Shown here in pieces: positions 19,778-29,648 of a stretch of DNA of 64,000 nt. The notes beneath the pieces are model-generated. The model searched no databases and had not been told where the DNA came from. It saw only the letters and a list, made by a program, of their open reading frames with translations. Source of the DNA: Diacronema lutheri (lineage: Eukaryota > Haptophyta > Pavlovophyceae > Pavlovales > Pavlovaceae); contig JAGTXO010000015.1 in NCBI GenBank assembly GCA_019448385.1, positions 744,001 through 808,000 on the forward strand. The letters run 5' to 3'. Positions within the stretch are counted from its first letter, which is position 1, and the number at the start of each line of letters is the position of its first letter. The translations under genes and the position numbers were made by a program.

Positions 19778-21871
19778 ATGTCAGACGAGCAACGGTCGCT
19801 GCAACGACGATGCGCCGAGCTCGAGACAGCGCTTGCTGCGTCGGGATCGGGCGACGAGCGCGAGGCGCGGCGCGCATTCGCCGCGGCACATTACGAGCAG
19901 CTCAAGCAGCTCGAAAGCAGCTGCCAGACACGGCTGGGCGCTCTCGATGACGTGACGCGCCGCGCGGACCTGCTCGAGCGCGAGAACGCGCGGCTCCGCG
20001 ACGAGGCCGAGCGCGCGGCGCGCGCGCTCGAACGGCGGGCGGAGGAGGCGGGAGATGCGGACGCGCTGCGCGGCGAAGCACGGCGTGCCGCCGATCAGGT
20101 CGCGCGCATCCGCGCCGACCATGACGGCGTGCTCAGCCGTCTCGAGGAGATGCGCGCACAGCGCGACGACGCCAAGCGCGCAGCCATCGTCGCGCGCGAG
20201 GCGGCGCGCGCGCGCGGCGAGGAGCTCGAGGCGAGCGCGCACGGGCTGCGCCGCGCGCGCGCGGGCGCGCGCGCCCTCCGCACCGAGCTTCGCGCCGTGC
20301 GCGACGAGGCGGCCGACGCGATCCGCTCGGCCGTCGGCCGGGCGAGCGCGGACGCGCGCGATTCGGTACGCGCGTGGCTCGAGGCGGCGATGGCGAACGG
20401 TGCGGTGGACGCGGTGCGGCGCGAGCGGCGGTGGCAGGTTGCCCTCGACGCCTCGCGCGCCGAGGCCGCCCGCCTCGAGCGCGCGCTCGCTGACGCGCAC
20501 GGTCGGTTGCACGACGCCGCCACCGCCGCCGCCACCGCCGCCGCCACCGCCGATGAGTTGGGCCATCGCGGCGCGGAGGCGGCGCGCGCGCGCGAGGCGC
20601 TGCGCGCGTCGGAGGCCGCGCGCGGCGCGGCTGACACGGCGCTGCGCGAGGCGCGCGCCGCCGCCGCCGCCGCGGACGCGGACGCGAGGTCGGCGCGCGC
20701 CGCGCTGCAGCACGCGACGCTCGAACGAGACGGCGCGCGCGTGGACGCGGCCGCCGCGCGCGCCGAGCTCGAGCGCGCGCGCGGCGCGGAGGCAAAGGCG
20801 TCGCTCGCGCTGCGCGCCGAGGCCAAGGCGCGGCGCGATGCGCTGGCCGCAGCGAGCGACGCGCGCGCGGCAGCCGCCGCCGACGCGGACGTGGCCGCGC
20901 GCGCGGCGGACGCCGAGACGCGCGCGGCGCGCGGCGCGGCAGAGCTGCGCGGCGAGCGCGCCGCGCTGCGCGCGCTCGCCGCCGCGCTCACCGACGCGGA
21001 GGGGGACGCGCGAGCGGCCGCAGGCGTGGCGCGCGGTGCGGACGCGCTCGCGCGTGCGGCCCAGGCCGACGCGCGCGCCGCGGCCGACGCGGCGCGCGCG
21101 GCGCGCGCGGAAGCGGACGCGGCGGAGGGCGCGCGCCGCGCGGCCGACGAGGGCGCGCGCCGCGCCGAGTCGAACGCATCGGGCGCGCGCGAAGCGGCGT
21201 CCCGTTCGGCGGCCGCCGAGCGCATCGCCGCGGGCCGCGAGGCGCGCGCCGCCGTGCAGCGCTCGTGCGAGTTCCGCGTGCTCGTGCGCGCGCTCGCCGA
21301 CGCGGAGGACGAGGCGCACGCGGCGGGTGGCGCGCTCGCGCTCGCGCGCGGCATGGCGGACGCCGAGGCGGCGCGCGCGCGCGCGGCGCGCGCGGACGCC
21401 GAGGCGGGCGCGGGCGGCGCGCTCGAGCAGCTCGAGGGGACGCTCGTGCGGATGGCGGAGATCGTGCGGCGCAAGGAGATCGAGGTCGCCGCGCTCAAGC
21501 GCACGGTGCACGCCGAGTGCGCGGAGCGGATGCGGCTGCTCGAGCTCCTCGACGGCGCTGGCGGCGCGCATCGCGGCGCGGGAGCTGCGGCCGCGCTCGA
21601 CGTTGCCGGCGAGGCGGTTGTCGAGCGCGCGCCGGCGCGCGCGCCGGCGCTCGCACCGCCGCCGCCGTCCGCCGACGCGCACGGCGGCCGGACCGGCGCG
21701 GCGGACGCCGTCGGCGCAGCCGGCGCGGCCGGTGTAGCCGCATGGGCGAGCGGGCTCGCGCTCGCGCGCGCACACGGCCCGAGCACCGGCGGCGCGCACG
21801 GCGGCGCTGGCGGCCGGCGCGGCTCGGCGACGTCGGCGCAGCAGCAGGCGAGACGCGCGCTCGCGCGCTGA
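19778..21871 (+). CDS. Long alanine-rich coiled-coil protein
   Basis: 697 residues from the ATG at 19778; a GTG 18 bases upstream is also in frame. It is almost entirely alpha-helical heptad sequence rich in Ala, Arg and Glu, for example LERENARLRDEAERAARALE and LEQLEGTLVRMAEIVRRKEI. A disordered Pro/Gly/Ala C-terminal tail begins at about residue 605. It looks like a structural or scaffold protein (cytoskeletal, ciliary or centrosomal), but no family is recognised and the composition makes homology unreliable. It sits 124 bp downstream of the IQ/PLAT gene on the same strand. A (GCCACC)n stretch near 20520 encodes an Ala/Thr run inside the coil. Confidence 0.6.
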   Translation: MSDEQRSLQRRCAELETALAASGSGDEREARRAFAAAHYEQLKQLESSCQTRLGALDDVTRRADLLERENARLRDEAERAARALERRAEEAGDADALRGEARRAADQVARIRADHDGVLSRLEEMRAQRDDAKRAAIVAREAARARGEELEASAHGLRRARAGARALRTELRAVRDEAADAIRSAVGRASADARDSVRAWLEAAMANGAVDAVRRERRWQVALDASRAEAARLERALADAHGRLHDAATAAATAAATADELGHRGAEAARAREALRASEAARGAADTALREARAAAAAADADARSARAALQHATLERDGARVDAAAARAELERARGAEAKASLALRAEAKARRDALAAASDARAAAAADADVAARAADAETRAARGAAELRGERAALRALAAALTDAEGDARAAAGVARGADALARAAQADARAAADAARAARAEADAAEGARRAADEGARRAESNASGAREAASRSAAAERIAAGREARAAVQRSCEFRVLVRALADAEDEAHAAGGALALARGMADAEAARARAARADAEAGAGGALEQLEGTLVRMAEIVRRKEIEVAALKRTVHAECAERMRLLELLDGAGGAHRGAGAAAALDVAGEAVVERAPARAPALAPPPPSADAHGGRTGAADAVGAAGAAGVAAWASGLALARAHGPSTGGAHGGAGGRRGSATSAQQQARRALAR

Positions 21872-21971
21872 CTGTGTTCTGGTTGCCTGCACTCCTGGCT
21901 GTCCTCACCAGTCACTAGCATTGATGAGTAGTAACGGATGACAGCTGACTGAAGTCGTCTTGGGCGTAGCG

Positions 21972-23771
21972 ATGGCCGCGATTCACCGCGACGTGGTCAC
22001 GGAGGACGCGCTGCGCTCGCCTGCCTACTGGCGGGCGCTGTGCCCGCACCTGCACGTGTGCGACGCGGACTACATGCGCGCGCACGCGACGCCGCCACCG
22101 CCGCACGCGCATCGCGACGTGGCCGCGCGCGTGCGCGACGGCCTCGCGATCGACGGCTTTGCGGTCGCGGACGCGCCCACGCTCGAGTGGGCGGTGGACG
22201 TGGATGCGCTCGCCGACGGGTCGCGCGCGCTGCTCGCGGCGGGATGGCCGGCGACCGCGATCCTCATGTACGACGAGGCGTGGGTCCTCCACGCGCAGGC
22301 GAGCCGGCTGGTCGGCGAGGCGTGCGGTACCCAGCCGTGCCTCGACATCGTCTCGTTCGCGGTCGGTGCCGACACTTTGGCGGAGGGCGCGCGCGGCTTC
22401 TCGCCGCACCGCGACCGCCAACCGGACAACTGGACGGCGCGCGGCTACCCTGCGCCCATCGACGGCACGTTTGCACCGGACGGCACCCCCAAATTCTGCA
22501 CGCTCTGGCTTGCGCTCACGCGCGCGAGCGCGGCCAACTCGTGCCTGTGCTTCGTGCCGCGCTGGGCCGACCCGGGGTACGCTGGCAAGGGCGACGCGCC
22601 CGGCGGCCCCGATCCGCTCGCGCGCGCCCTCGCCAGCCGGCCCGACGCGTACCAGGCGATCCGCGCGGCGCCTCTGCTCGCTGGCGGCGCCTCTCTGCAC
22701 GCGCATCGCACCATCCACTGGGGCTCGGCGCCACCGCGCGCGCCGCCGGTGGGTGCGCCGCCGGATGTGCGCATCTCGCTCTCGTTCACCTTCTCCGACC
22801 CCGCCTTCGAGCCGCCCTACCTCGCCGCGCTCGCCGGCGCGCGCTCGCCGCTGCCCTTCCCGTTGCACGAGCTGCGCGCGGCGCTGCTCTGCGCGCAGGC
22901 GATCAACTATTCGTCGCTCGCCGCGACCGACCCGCCCGGCTGGCGCGCCGTCGGCGGCGCCTTTTTGGCGCACGCGCTCTCGCCGCGCGACGGCGGCCAG
23001 GCGTCGGCAGCCGCGTCGCGCGGGCTGCGCGCGATGCTCCGCACCTTCCGCGCCGCGGCGGGCGGGTTTGAGCGCGGATTCGCCGCAGAGGTTTTCGCAA
23101 AGTACGCCGCGCACGTCGCGGCGGCGACCGGCGGCGCGACCGGCGTGCTCGTCGGCGCGCGTGAGGCGCGCCCGTCGCCGCCGCTCGACGGGCGCGCGCG
23201 CGCGGCGGTGCAGCCCGGCGAGGTGGGGTGCGCGCGCCGCTCGCGCAGCCGCAGCAGCAGCCGCAGCAGCAGCAGCAGCAGCAGCAGCAGCTCGGATGGT
23301 GAAGACGACGCGCTCGCCGAGCTCGCGGCGCAGCGCCAAGCGCACAGGGGCGCGCGCGCTCTGGTCGGCCGCACGCCGGACGGCGACAATGGCGGCAGCG
23401 ATGGCGACGACGATGAGCTGGACGAGGCGCTGGACGCGCTGCTCGAAGCGCAGGCGGGCGGTGCGGCCTACCAGGATGATTACGACCTGCTTGAGCCGGA
23501 GCACACCGCAGACTGCGCGCGCGGCGCTCTGCGGCGCGAGCGCACTGGCATCGCAACGGACGGCCGCACCGCGCCGCGCGGGGGATCGGACGCGCCGCCA
23601 TCGCTCGTCGAGCGAAGGCGAACCGGACGGGCCGCTCGCGCCGGCGTGAACAAGCAGCGCGGTGCGGCCGTGCGCAACAGGACACGTTGGCGCGGCTGGC
23701 TGCCGCTGCGCACCCTTGCCGCCGTCGGCCCGCGCGTGGCCGTTGCGCTTCGCACGCGGGAACAGAAATAG
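21972..23771 (+). CDS. Phytanoyl-CoA dioxygenase-like Fe(II)/2-oxoglutarate oxygenase
   Basis: 599 residues from the ATG at 21972 to a TAG at 23769. The catalytic-type features are GFSPHRDRQPDN, with His about 146 and Asp about 148 as the H-x-D metal pair. A distal histidine cluster, LHAHRTIHWGS (His 243/245/249), can give the third ligand. DVRISLSFTF supplies an Arg for 2-oxoglutarate. This order and spacing fit the PhyH-like double-stranded beta-helix fold. The substrate is unknown. The last about 170 residues are a disordered extension: a Ser/Arg tract from AGC repeats, an acidic stretch and a basic tail. The gene is convergent with the UGPase gene, 74 bp away. PhyH identity is from motifs only. 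Confidence 0.58.
   Translation: MAAIHRDVVTEDALRSPAYWRALCPHLHVCDADYMRAHATPPPPHAHRDVAARVRDGLAIDGFAVADAPTLEWAVDVDALADGSRALLAAGWPATAILMYDEAWVLHAQASRLVGEACGTQPCLDIVSFAVGADTLAEGARGFSPHRDRQPDNWTARGYPAPIDGTFAPDGTPKFCTLWLALTRASAANSCLCFVPRWADPGYAGKGDAPGGPDPLARALASRPDAYQAIRAAPLLAGGASLHAHRTIHWGSAPPRAPPVGAPPDVRISLSFTFSDPAFEPPYLAALAGARSPLPFPLHELRAALLCAQAINYSSLAATDPPGWRAVGGAFLAHALSPRDGGQASAAASRGLRAMLRTFRAAAGGFERGFAAEVFAKYAAHVAAATGGATGVLVGAREARPSPPLDGRARAAVQPGEVGCARRSRSRSSSRSSSSSSSSSSDGEDDALAELAAQRQAHRGARALVGRTPDGDNGGSDGDDDELDEALDALLEAQAGGAAYQDDYDLLEPEHTADCARGALRRERTGIATDGRTAPRGGSDAPPSLVERRRTGRAARAGVNKQRGAAVRNRTRWRGWLPLRTLAAVGPRVAVALRTREQK
23245..23292 (+). repeat. AGC/CGC trinucleotide repeat encoding a Ser-Arg tract
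   Basis: An interrupted AGC microsatellite in frame in the dioxygenase-like gene, giving RSRSRSSSRS followed by polyserine. Confidence 0.85.
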
Positions 23772-23845
23772 ACGAGATGTGATTTTTCTTCCGATGCTGT
23801 CAGATGTCGCGCAGAGACTGAGTGGGCGGATGGGGAGGCGGGCTG

Positions 23846-26536
23846 TCAGCACGAGTGCTTGCTCGCGGCGAACGCGACCGCGTCGTAGAGCGGCGGGCCG
23901 TCGACCGTCACGTCCTCGTACTTGCCCGCGGGAAGCGTGAGCGGCTTTGCGGTGGGATTGACAACCTTCACCGTGCCGCGCACGACGACGCCTTTTGAGA
24001 AGATGACCGCGCCCGAGATGGTGAGCGACTTGCACCCGATCAGCGAAGGCGCGCCGTGCGGGAAGGCCTGCGGGCGCCGTCGAGCCGCGCGGCGGAGGTC
24101 GCGCCTCGCGGATCAAAGCATATGAGCGCGCGCAGCAGGGCGCGCGTCGGCGCACTTGCGCCCGCCGCGCGGCGCAGTCGAGAAGGCGTGCAGCCGTGCA
24201 GCCGTGCAGCGCGCGGCGTGCCTGGTCGAGCTGGTCGACAAACTTGTACCCGTCGTCGAGCTTGATCGTGGGCGGCACGCCGGCGCGCGCGGGCGCGAGC
24301 TCGACGCGAAAGTCGGGTGTGAGCACATACGCGTCGGAGCGGAGGGCGAGAAGGTCGGCGCACGTCTTGACGGGCGCGAAGCGCGTGCGCGGGATGCACA
24401 CGGCGGTTGCGCCGGCGAAGCACGAGATTGCGCTGCCCATCGCCGTCTCGAGCTGCAGCACCTTGGTCGAGCCCTTGTCGCGCGGGTCGACCGTCTTGGC
24501 GTTCTTGATCACGGGCAGGGGGAGCGCGCCGCTGTGCTTGGCGTAGCTGCAACGCGTGGCGGGTGGGAAGCGGTGGGGGGGGGGGGGGGGAAGGGGGGCG
24601 GATCAAGGAAGGAATCGGAGGGTGTATGCCGCGGGCGGCGTGGCGCGGGTGGCGCTGCCGCTGCTGCTGCTGCCGCTGCCGCGCGGACGGGCGCAACGCC
24701 GCGCGCACGCGGCTTTGAGCGCGAGGAGGTCAACCCACAGGTTGTTCGTGTTGAAGTACCTGCGGCAGGGCGGGGCGGGTGGAGCGGGGCGGGGCAGGGT
24801 GGGCAGGGGTGGGCAGGGGTGGGCAGGGGTGGGCAGGGGTGGGCAGGGGCGGGCAGGGGTGGGCAGGGGTGGGCAGGGGTGGGCAGGGGTGGGCAGGGGT
24901 TGGCAGCATCGCGCACGAAGGCGACGCGACGCGAGCGCTCAGCCGATGGGCCGCACCAAGCGAGCGAGCGCGGTGCGCGTGTCGCGTGGCGCACGGCGCG
25001 ACGGTTCGCCGCTCGCGTGGCGCACGGACTTGTACTTGGCCGTGTCCTGGAAGGCGTCCTCGTCCTCCTTGGGGCACTGCGCGCTCTCGCGCAGCAGCAG
25101 CTCGCCGCTCTGCGCATCGCGCGCGAGGTGGCCGCCCTTCTTGTCGGCGTCCGTCCGCTGCGCAACCTCCATCATGAAAGGCGCACCTGAGCGCGCAAAG
25201 TGCCTACGCGCAAGGGGAGGCGGGGTGGGGTGGGGTCGGGGGTGAAATGGGGTGGGGGGGGGTGGGGAAGCCGCCGCGGTGCGGCAGTGAGCGCGCGCGG
25301 CGCGCGGCAAGGGCAGGGGCGGGGTTCCAGGCGCACGGCACGGAGAAAGGCGGGGTCTACGGCACGGGCGCTGCGCTGGGCGCCTCACGTGAGCAGCCTG
25401 AGGTCCATCGTTGCGCCCAAGTTGTCCGAGTTCGAGACGAACATGTAGCTGCGGGATGCGAGGGCGAGGGGAGCAAGTCGACGAGCGGGAAGGTCAAGGG
25501 CGACGGGCGTGGCCAGTGGCGTGCGTCGGCGCAGCTTGGAGGCGCGCGGCGCGCGCGCACGCGCCGGGGCTCAGGGGGCGCAGCGGCGCGCGCGCTCGCA
25601 CCGAATGCCGCGCGCGAGAAGTTTGTCAAGCGTGCCGGATCCCACCATCGCGGGGTAGAGGTCGCCGTGGCCGGGCGGGCACCACTCGTGCGACGGCTCC
25701 TTAGGCCAGCTGGCGGGCGAGTGATCCGCTGCGGTCACCTTGGGCGCCTTGTTCTGCACGAACTCGAGGTCAGCCGCCGCGGGCAGGAAGGCGTACTTTG
25801 AGAGGTGCTCGAGCGTGTCCGCCGACGTGGAGAACGAGTTCATCAGCATGAAGGCGAGGGACGTGCCGAAGCGCTCGCGCATGGCCTGCAACTGCTGAGC
25901 GATCAAGTCGAGGAAGCTCGAGCGCCCCTTGACGACGAGCAGAGACTTGGCTTTGTCGAGGCCCATGCCCGTGCCGAGCCCGCCGTTCAGCTTGAGCATC
26001 ACCGTCTGCGCGAGCAGCGCGGCGTCCTCGGCCGGGTCGAGCTCGTCGAGCGTCGGCAGCGATTGCACCGGCGCGATAGCCGACTCACCGATCATCAGGT
26101 TTGCGCCCGAGACGAGCACGCCGTAGTTGTACTTGAACGCGGCGATCGCGGTGGGCGAGCAGCCCTCTCGCCGCATCTTCACCTCGTACGCCGCGAACTT
26201 GTCGTGCGGCACGGCGGGCACGATCGGCTCTGCGGTGGCGCTCGGAGGCCGCACACTCGGTGCCGGCGCCGCGGCCGCGTTCGGGGGCCGCACGCTCGGC
26301 GCCGGCGCCGGCGCGAGCTCCTTGCTCGGCGCGCTTTCTTCGCGCGGCGCGAGCGCCCACGAGCCAAGAAACATGACGAGGACGGTGGCCAGCAGCGAGA
26401 GGGAGAGCAGCGCAGGGGCGGGAAGTGTATCGAGCAGGCCCAGCGGCGGCGGCGGCGACAGCGCCGGAGGCGGCGTGACCCGGCTCGAGAACCCGAGGCA
26501 CGCGCCCGAGGCAAGCGCTGTGGTCAACACCGACAT
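23846..26536 (-). CDS. UTP-glucose-1-phosphate uridylyltransferase (UGPase), 6 exons
   Basis: Makes UDP-glucose from UTP and glucose-1-phosphate. Exons (minus strand): 25602-26536, 25389-25448, 25030-25203, 24709-24759, 24222-24546, 23846-24067. All splice phases agree and give 588 residues. Family blocks in order: LNGGLGTGMGLDKAKSLL (nucleotide-binding loop), EWCPPGHGDLYPAM, then across junctions RYMFVSNSDNLGATMDL, GAPFMMEV, DADKKGGHLA, AFQDTAKYKYFNTNNLW, VLQLETAMGSAI and FPHGAPSLIGCKSLT (left-handed beta-helix). Intron donors are GTGCGA, GTGAGG, GTCCGT and GTGCGC. The last donor is CAG|GC, implying a GC-AG intron (24068-24221), because using the nearby GT would delete five conserved-length residues. 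An about 100-residue N-terminal extension with a hydrophobic helix (LLSLSLLATVLVMFLGSWAL) suggests a membrane anchor or targeting sequence. The product feeds storage glucan and glycan synthesis. Confidence 0.9.
24575..24590 (-). repeat. C16 homopolymer (sense strand) in UGPase intron 4
   Basis: G16 on the plus strand, 28 nt upstream of the exon 5 acceptor on the minus strand. Confidence 0.85.
24791..24906. repeat. 10-bp minisatellite inside UGPase intron 3
   Basis: Ten consecutive units of GGGCAGGGGT (one variant ending in GGGGC) at 24801-24900, plus partial flanking units, within the 270-bp intron 24760-25029. The G-rich strand could form quadruplexes. On the transcribed RNA it is C-rich (ACCCCTGCCC). 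Confidence 0.9.
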
Positions 26537-26569
26537 CGCGCGAATAAATTAAAAATACGGGTCCGCACG
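26537..26569. promoter_or_regulatory. Ultra-short bidirectional promoter (UGPase / lumen protein)
   Basis: Only 33 bp separate the divergent ATGs. The gap is strikingly AT-rich for this genome (AATAAATTAAAAATAC at 26543-26558) and could be a shared TATA-like or initiator element. The two 5' UTRs must be extremely short, or transcription starts must lie inside the opposite gene. Confidence 0.55.
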
Positions 26570-27142
26570 ATGCACGCCGGTCGTCGCGCGCTCTCATGCG
26601 CGGTTCTCCTGGCGTGCGGGCACGCCGTGACGGGGACCTCCGCATTCACGTCGCGCCGCGCGTTCTGCGGTGGCCTGACAGCTGTTACATGCGGCCTCGC
26701 ACTCCGGCCAGTCGCCGCCGCGCCCCCCGAGCTACTCCGGGACGGCAATGCGGTCCGCTGCGAGAATGGGACGGGGGACGCGTGTGAGGCAGCGGCCGAG
26801 GGCAACGAGCTCATCAAGAGACTTCAAGAGCAATCGCGCGCCAACCGCGACCGCAATGAACAGGATGTGCGCGCGCGCTGGACGCGCAATGCCGGCTACG
26901 ATGGTGCGTGCCGCGCAGCGCCGTGCGTTCGCGCTCGCCACAGGCCGCGCGCGTCCGCTCGTGCACCGCGCGCCGCTCCCAAGCTGCGTGCGCGTCTCAC
27001 GCGACCTCCTCGCTCTCTGTCTTGCGCAGAATATTTTGCCGTCTATGGGCTGAAGGTTGTGCCGAAGGAGGGCGGCGGGTACGCGCTCATGGCCGAAGGG
27101 GAGTACGCGCAGCTCCAAAAGCAGATGAGCCAATCGAAGTGA
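26570..27142 (+). CDS. Predicted thylakoid-lumen small protein (2 exons)
   Basis: Exon 1 is 26570-26903 and exon 2 is 27030-27142. The intron (GTGCGTGCC...TTGCGCAG, 126 bp) splits a G|AA codon; 148 residues result. The N-terminus reads as a tripartite presequence. There is a signal peptide (ALSCAVLLACGHAVTGTSAF) with a Phe at the expected cleavage site of red-derived secondary plastids. Then comes a twin-arginine, hydrophobic, A-x-A segment (SRRAFCGGLTAVTCGLALRP then VAAA), typical of Tat-dependent lumen import. The mature part (about 95 residues) is helical and ends YFAVYGLKVVPKEGGGYALM. No family is recognised. The intron length is a multiple of three and has no in-frame stop, so retention would add 42 residues; splice motifs and Arg/Pro-rich composition favour removal. 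Confidence 0.6.
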   Translation: MHAGRRALSCAVLLACGHAVTGTSAFTSRRAFCGGLTAVTCGLALRPVAAAPPELLRDGNAVRCENGTGDACEAAAEGNELIKRLQEQSRANRDRNEQDVRARWTRNAGYDGACRAAPCVRARHRPRASARAPRAAPKLRARLTRPPRSLSCAEYFAVYGLKVVPKEGGGYALMAEGEYAQLQKQMSQSK

Positions 27143-27969
27143 CCGCGCCGCGCGCGCTGTGCGGACTCGCACGGCGGAGGCGCGGGATCGTCGCGCGCCG
27201 ATTGTGCCAGAGTGCGGGGATGCGCCGTCGGCACACGCCGAACAAGGGATACAGGCGAAGGGGGGGGGGGGGGCCTTGGGAGATGAGCTTGGCTCCGACG
27301 GCAACTGCTCTCACACCTCGGTGCAGGTGCCCGCAGCCGAGTTCGCGTGCGCTGGACAGGCTTTCCGGCCGTCCGTTTGACGACTCAAACTGCGCGCCCG
27401 CCGACAAAGACGTGCACGTATATAGGGCGCGGTCCGGGCTGGTCCGGCCAGTGTAAGGCTGAGAGTACGACCCGGGTCGTACAATCAAGGGTTAAAAGCC
27501 AGCCAATGAGCGCTCGAGGGGTCGGGGCGAGGCTTATGACGAGCCTAGGACCGAGACACCCTCCTGACCGGCCGATTTGGAGTAGAATTCGGGGTCGAGC
27601 GGGCGCGGCGGACGGAGGGCCCGAGCCGGGCCGACGGAGGGTCCGACCCCGGAATGCGGGCGACCGGAAGGGCTTGGGTGATTTACGCCTAGTAGAATAG
27701 AATGGCGGATTCCGGGGGGGCTCGCAACTGGCATCGCGCAAGCTGAGGCCCCCTGACTGACCGGACCGCGCCGAGTGCGCGTGCACCCCGTGGAGGGCGC
27801 GGCCAGTCGGACACTCTTCGCGACTGAGCTCGCCGCGGCATACCGTGCGCTGCGCCGGCGCGCTACTTGCCGTTGGCCGAGCTGCGGGTGTTGCGCACCG
27901 CCGTGTTGCGCAGCCAGCGGCTGGATGCGCCGGTGGCCGGAACCTTGGCGCGCTTTGGCTAAGCGACCT
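27143..27969. other. Intergenic segment with TATA-like box and 18-bp palindrome
   Basis: No convincing gene. It holds a G14 run (27260-27273), a canonical-looking TATATAG (27419) and a perfect 18-bp palindrome, GTACGACCCGGGTCGTAC (27465-27482), 46 bases further on. GGGCCGACGGAGGG-type short repeats lie near 27610-27650. Composition is less extreme than in neighbouring genes, which suggests accessory or repeat-derived DNA. Confidence 0.4.
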
Positions 27970-28136
27970 CGGCCTGCACAGACTCGAACGCGTGCGTAAA
28001 CTCGAGGCGTTGCAGGTGGCGAGCACGTGAGTTCGCGTAGGAGGTCTTGTACTCGGTGGCCTGACTGTCGACCGACGAGAGCTTGGGCGAGTTCGGCGGC
28101 ACGTTGGCTCACTTGGGCTCGGTGCGCGGCTCTGCC

Positions 28137-28169
<33 letters not shown>

Positions 28170-29110
28170 CTTCGGACTCGCTGCCCGGCTCTGCCTGTGC
28201 GGGCGCGATGCACTCGGACTCGATGCCCGGCTCTGCCTTCGTGGGCGCGGTCGCGGGCACGGGCGCGCCCTCGACCCCGTCGCGGTTGAAGACATCGAAC
28301 TCGACGCACACGCCGTGGTCCTTGAAGTCGGTGGCCTCGCTGTCGTTCGCGTAAGCCTCGGGCGAACTCGCAACGAGCGACGACATCTCGGCGTGGAGCC
28401 AGCACATCTCATGCTGCACCGCGTGTTCAGGTTCTCGAGCGCTCCGTTGAAAGAGTCACTCTCACCGAGGCGCTCGCTGCACCACACCAGATAGCCATCG
28501 AGCTTGTGAGCGTGCTCGTGCGCCCGTGCGAGGTCCTTGGAGAGCGCGTCGGCGCGCGCGCACATGCCGTCGCATGACTTGGCCGGTGTCATGCTGTGCT
28601 TCCAAGGCCTGGTGCTCGGCGTTGAGCGTGTCGTGATCCTCGCGAACGAGCTGCAACCAGCTGCAGCAGCCGCGCGACGCCGCTGTCGCCGACGATGCGC
28701 TGGAGCATGTGGCCCATGAGGTGTGCGCGGCACGTGGCGAGCGCCACATTTTTGCGCAGCAGCGCGAGGATCCGGGCGCCGCGGACGAGCCGGCCCATGC
28801 ACTTGAGCGCGTAGATTCGGCCGCACATGCACGCGCCGACGACCGAGTCGGCGGGCCCGCCGTCGAGCCAAAAGTTGGCCTCGGCCGCATCGCGGCGGCG
28901 GGCGACGCGCTGAAGGATGCGCACGCGGTAGTGCCGGTCGACGAGCAGCTCGTCGCCGAAGATCTCGTCGGGCAGCAGCTCGGAGACGTTCTGGGGGTAC
29001 ATGCTGTGCGAGCGTGCACGCGACGAGATCTCGTCGGGCGTGCCGTCCGTTCGTTCAGAGCAGAGCGCGTCGGACCGGCAGACAGACGATGCAGCGCGCG
29101 AAGGCACCTG
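27970..29110 (-). pseudogene. Decayed, frameshifted coiled-coil gene of unknown family
   Basis: Protein-like sequence on the minus strand continues only by changing frame at least three times. One frame (29050-28650) reads MYPQNVSELLPDEIFGDELL and ALKCMGRLVRGARILALLRK. The next (28660-28590) reads REDHDTLNAEHQALEAQHDT. A third (28590-28440) reads ADALSKDLARAHEHAHKLDG and WCSERLGESDSFNGALENLN. A fourth (28419-28080) reads HEMCWLHAEMSSLVASSPEA and FKDHGVCVEFDVFNRDGVEG. There is no room for introns at the switches, so I call it a pseudogene (or sequencing indels). It lies next to mobile-element debris and may be part of an old element. No family recognised. Confidence 0.45.
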
Positions 29111-29420
29111 CGGCGCGCGGCGTGGCCTCGCGTGCCGTCACGAAGCCGCCTGCGCGCACTGCGGAGGCGGCGAGCGCGACGAGGGCGGGCGCGGACGAGG
29201 TGCTGAGCGGCGTCACGTACGCGCCCTCGCTCGCCGAGCTCGACGCCGCGGCGCTGACGATGCGCGCGGCGTACCACACCGACCGCCCCTGAGACGATGC
29301 GCGGCGCCCGCGGAGGACTGGTCCGTTGGCGCGCAAACCGTGGGCGAAAGGGCGCGAAGCCAACGGCCGTCCGCGCACGTTCAAACGCGCGCATACGGGT
29401 GGCATCCTCCCACCTTCGGC

Positions 29421-29505
29421 GCCGCTTTCTAAAAGGGTGTAGGGTGTAGGGTGTAGGATGCAAAACAAGCCCTCCCCACATTTGGGCCCGACGTCATTCC
29501 TTCTT
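29421..29505 (+). repeat. Left 85-bp inverted repeat arm
   Basis: Exact reverse complement of 29649-29733. Begins GCCGCTTTCTAAAAGGG and ends CATTCCTTCTT. Confidence 0.9.
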
Positions 29506-29648
29506 CGAAGCCGTGACGTTACTCACATACGAGTACCTTTACTTAGTGTAGGATGTATCTATTCTCTAGGTATTTGCATAGTGTAGGGTGTAGGATACGT
29601 ACGGTTATGAAAGTCCCATAGGGGGGAGAAGGAATGACGCTGTGACGA

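Noticed and set aside
24791-24906. CRISPR-like array
   Set aside because: Continuous 10-bp minisatellite without spacers, inside an intron of a eukaryotic gene.
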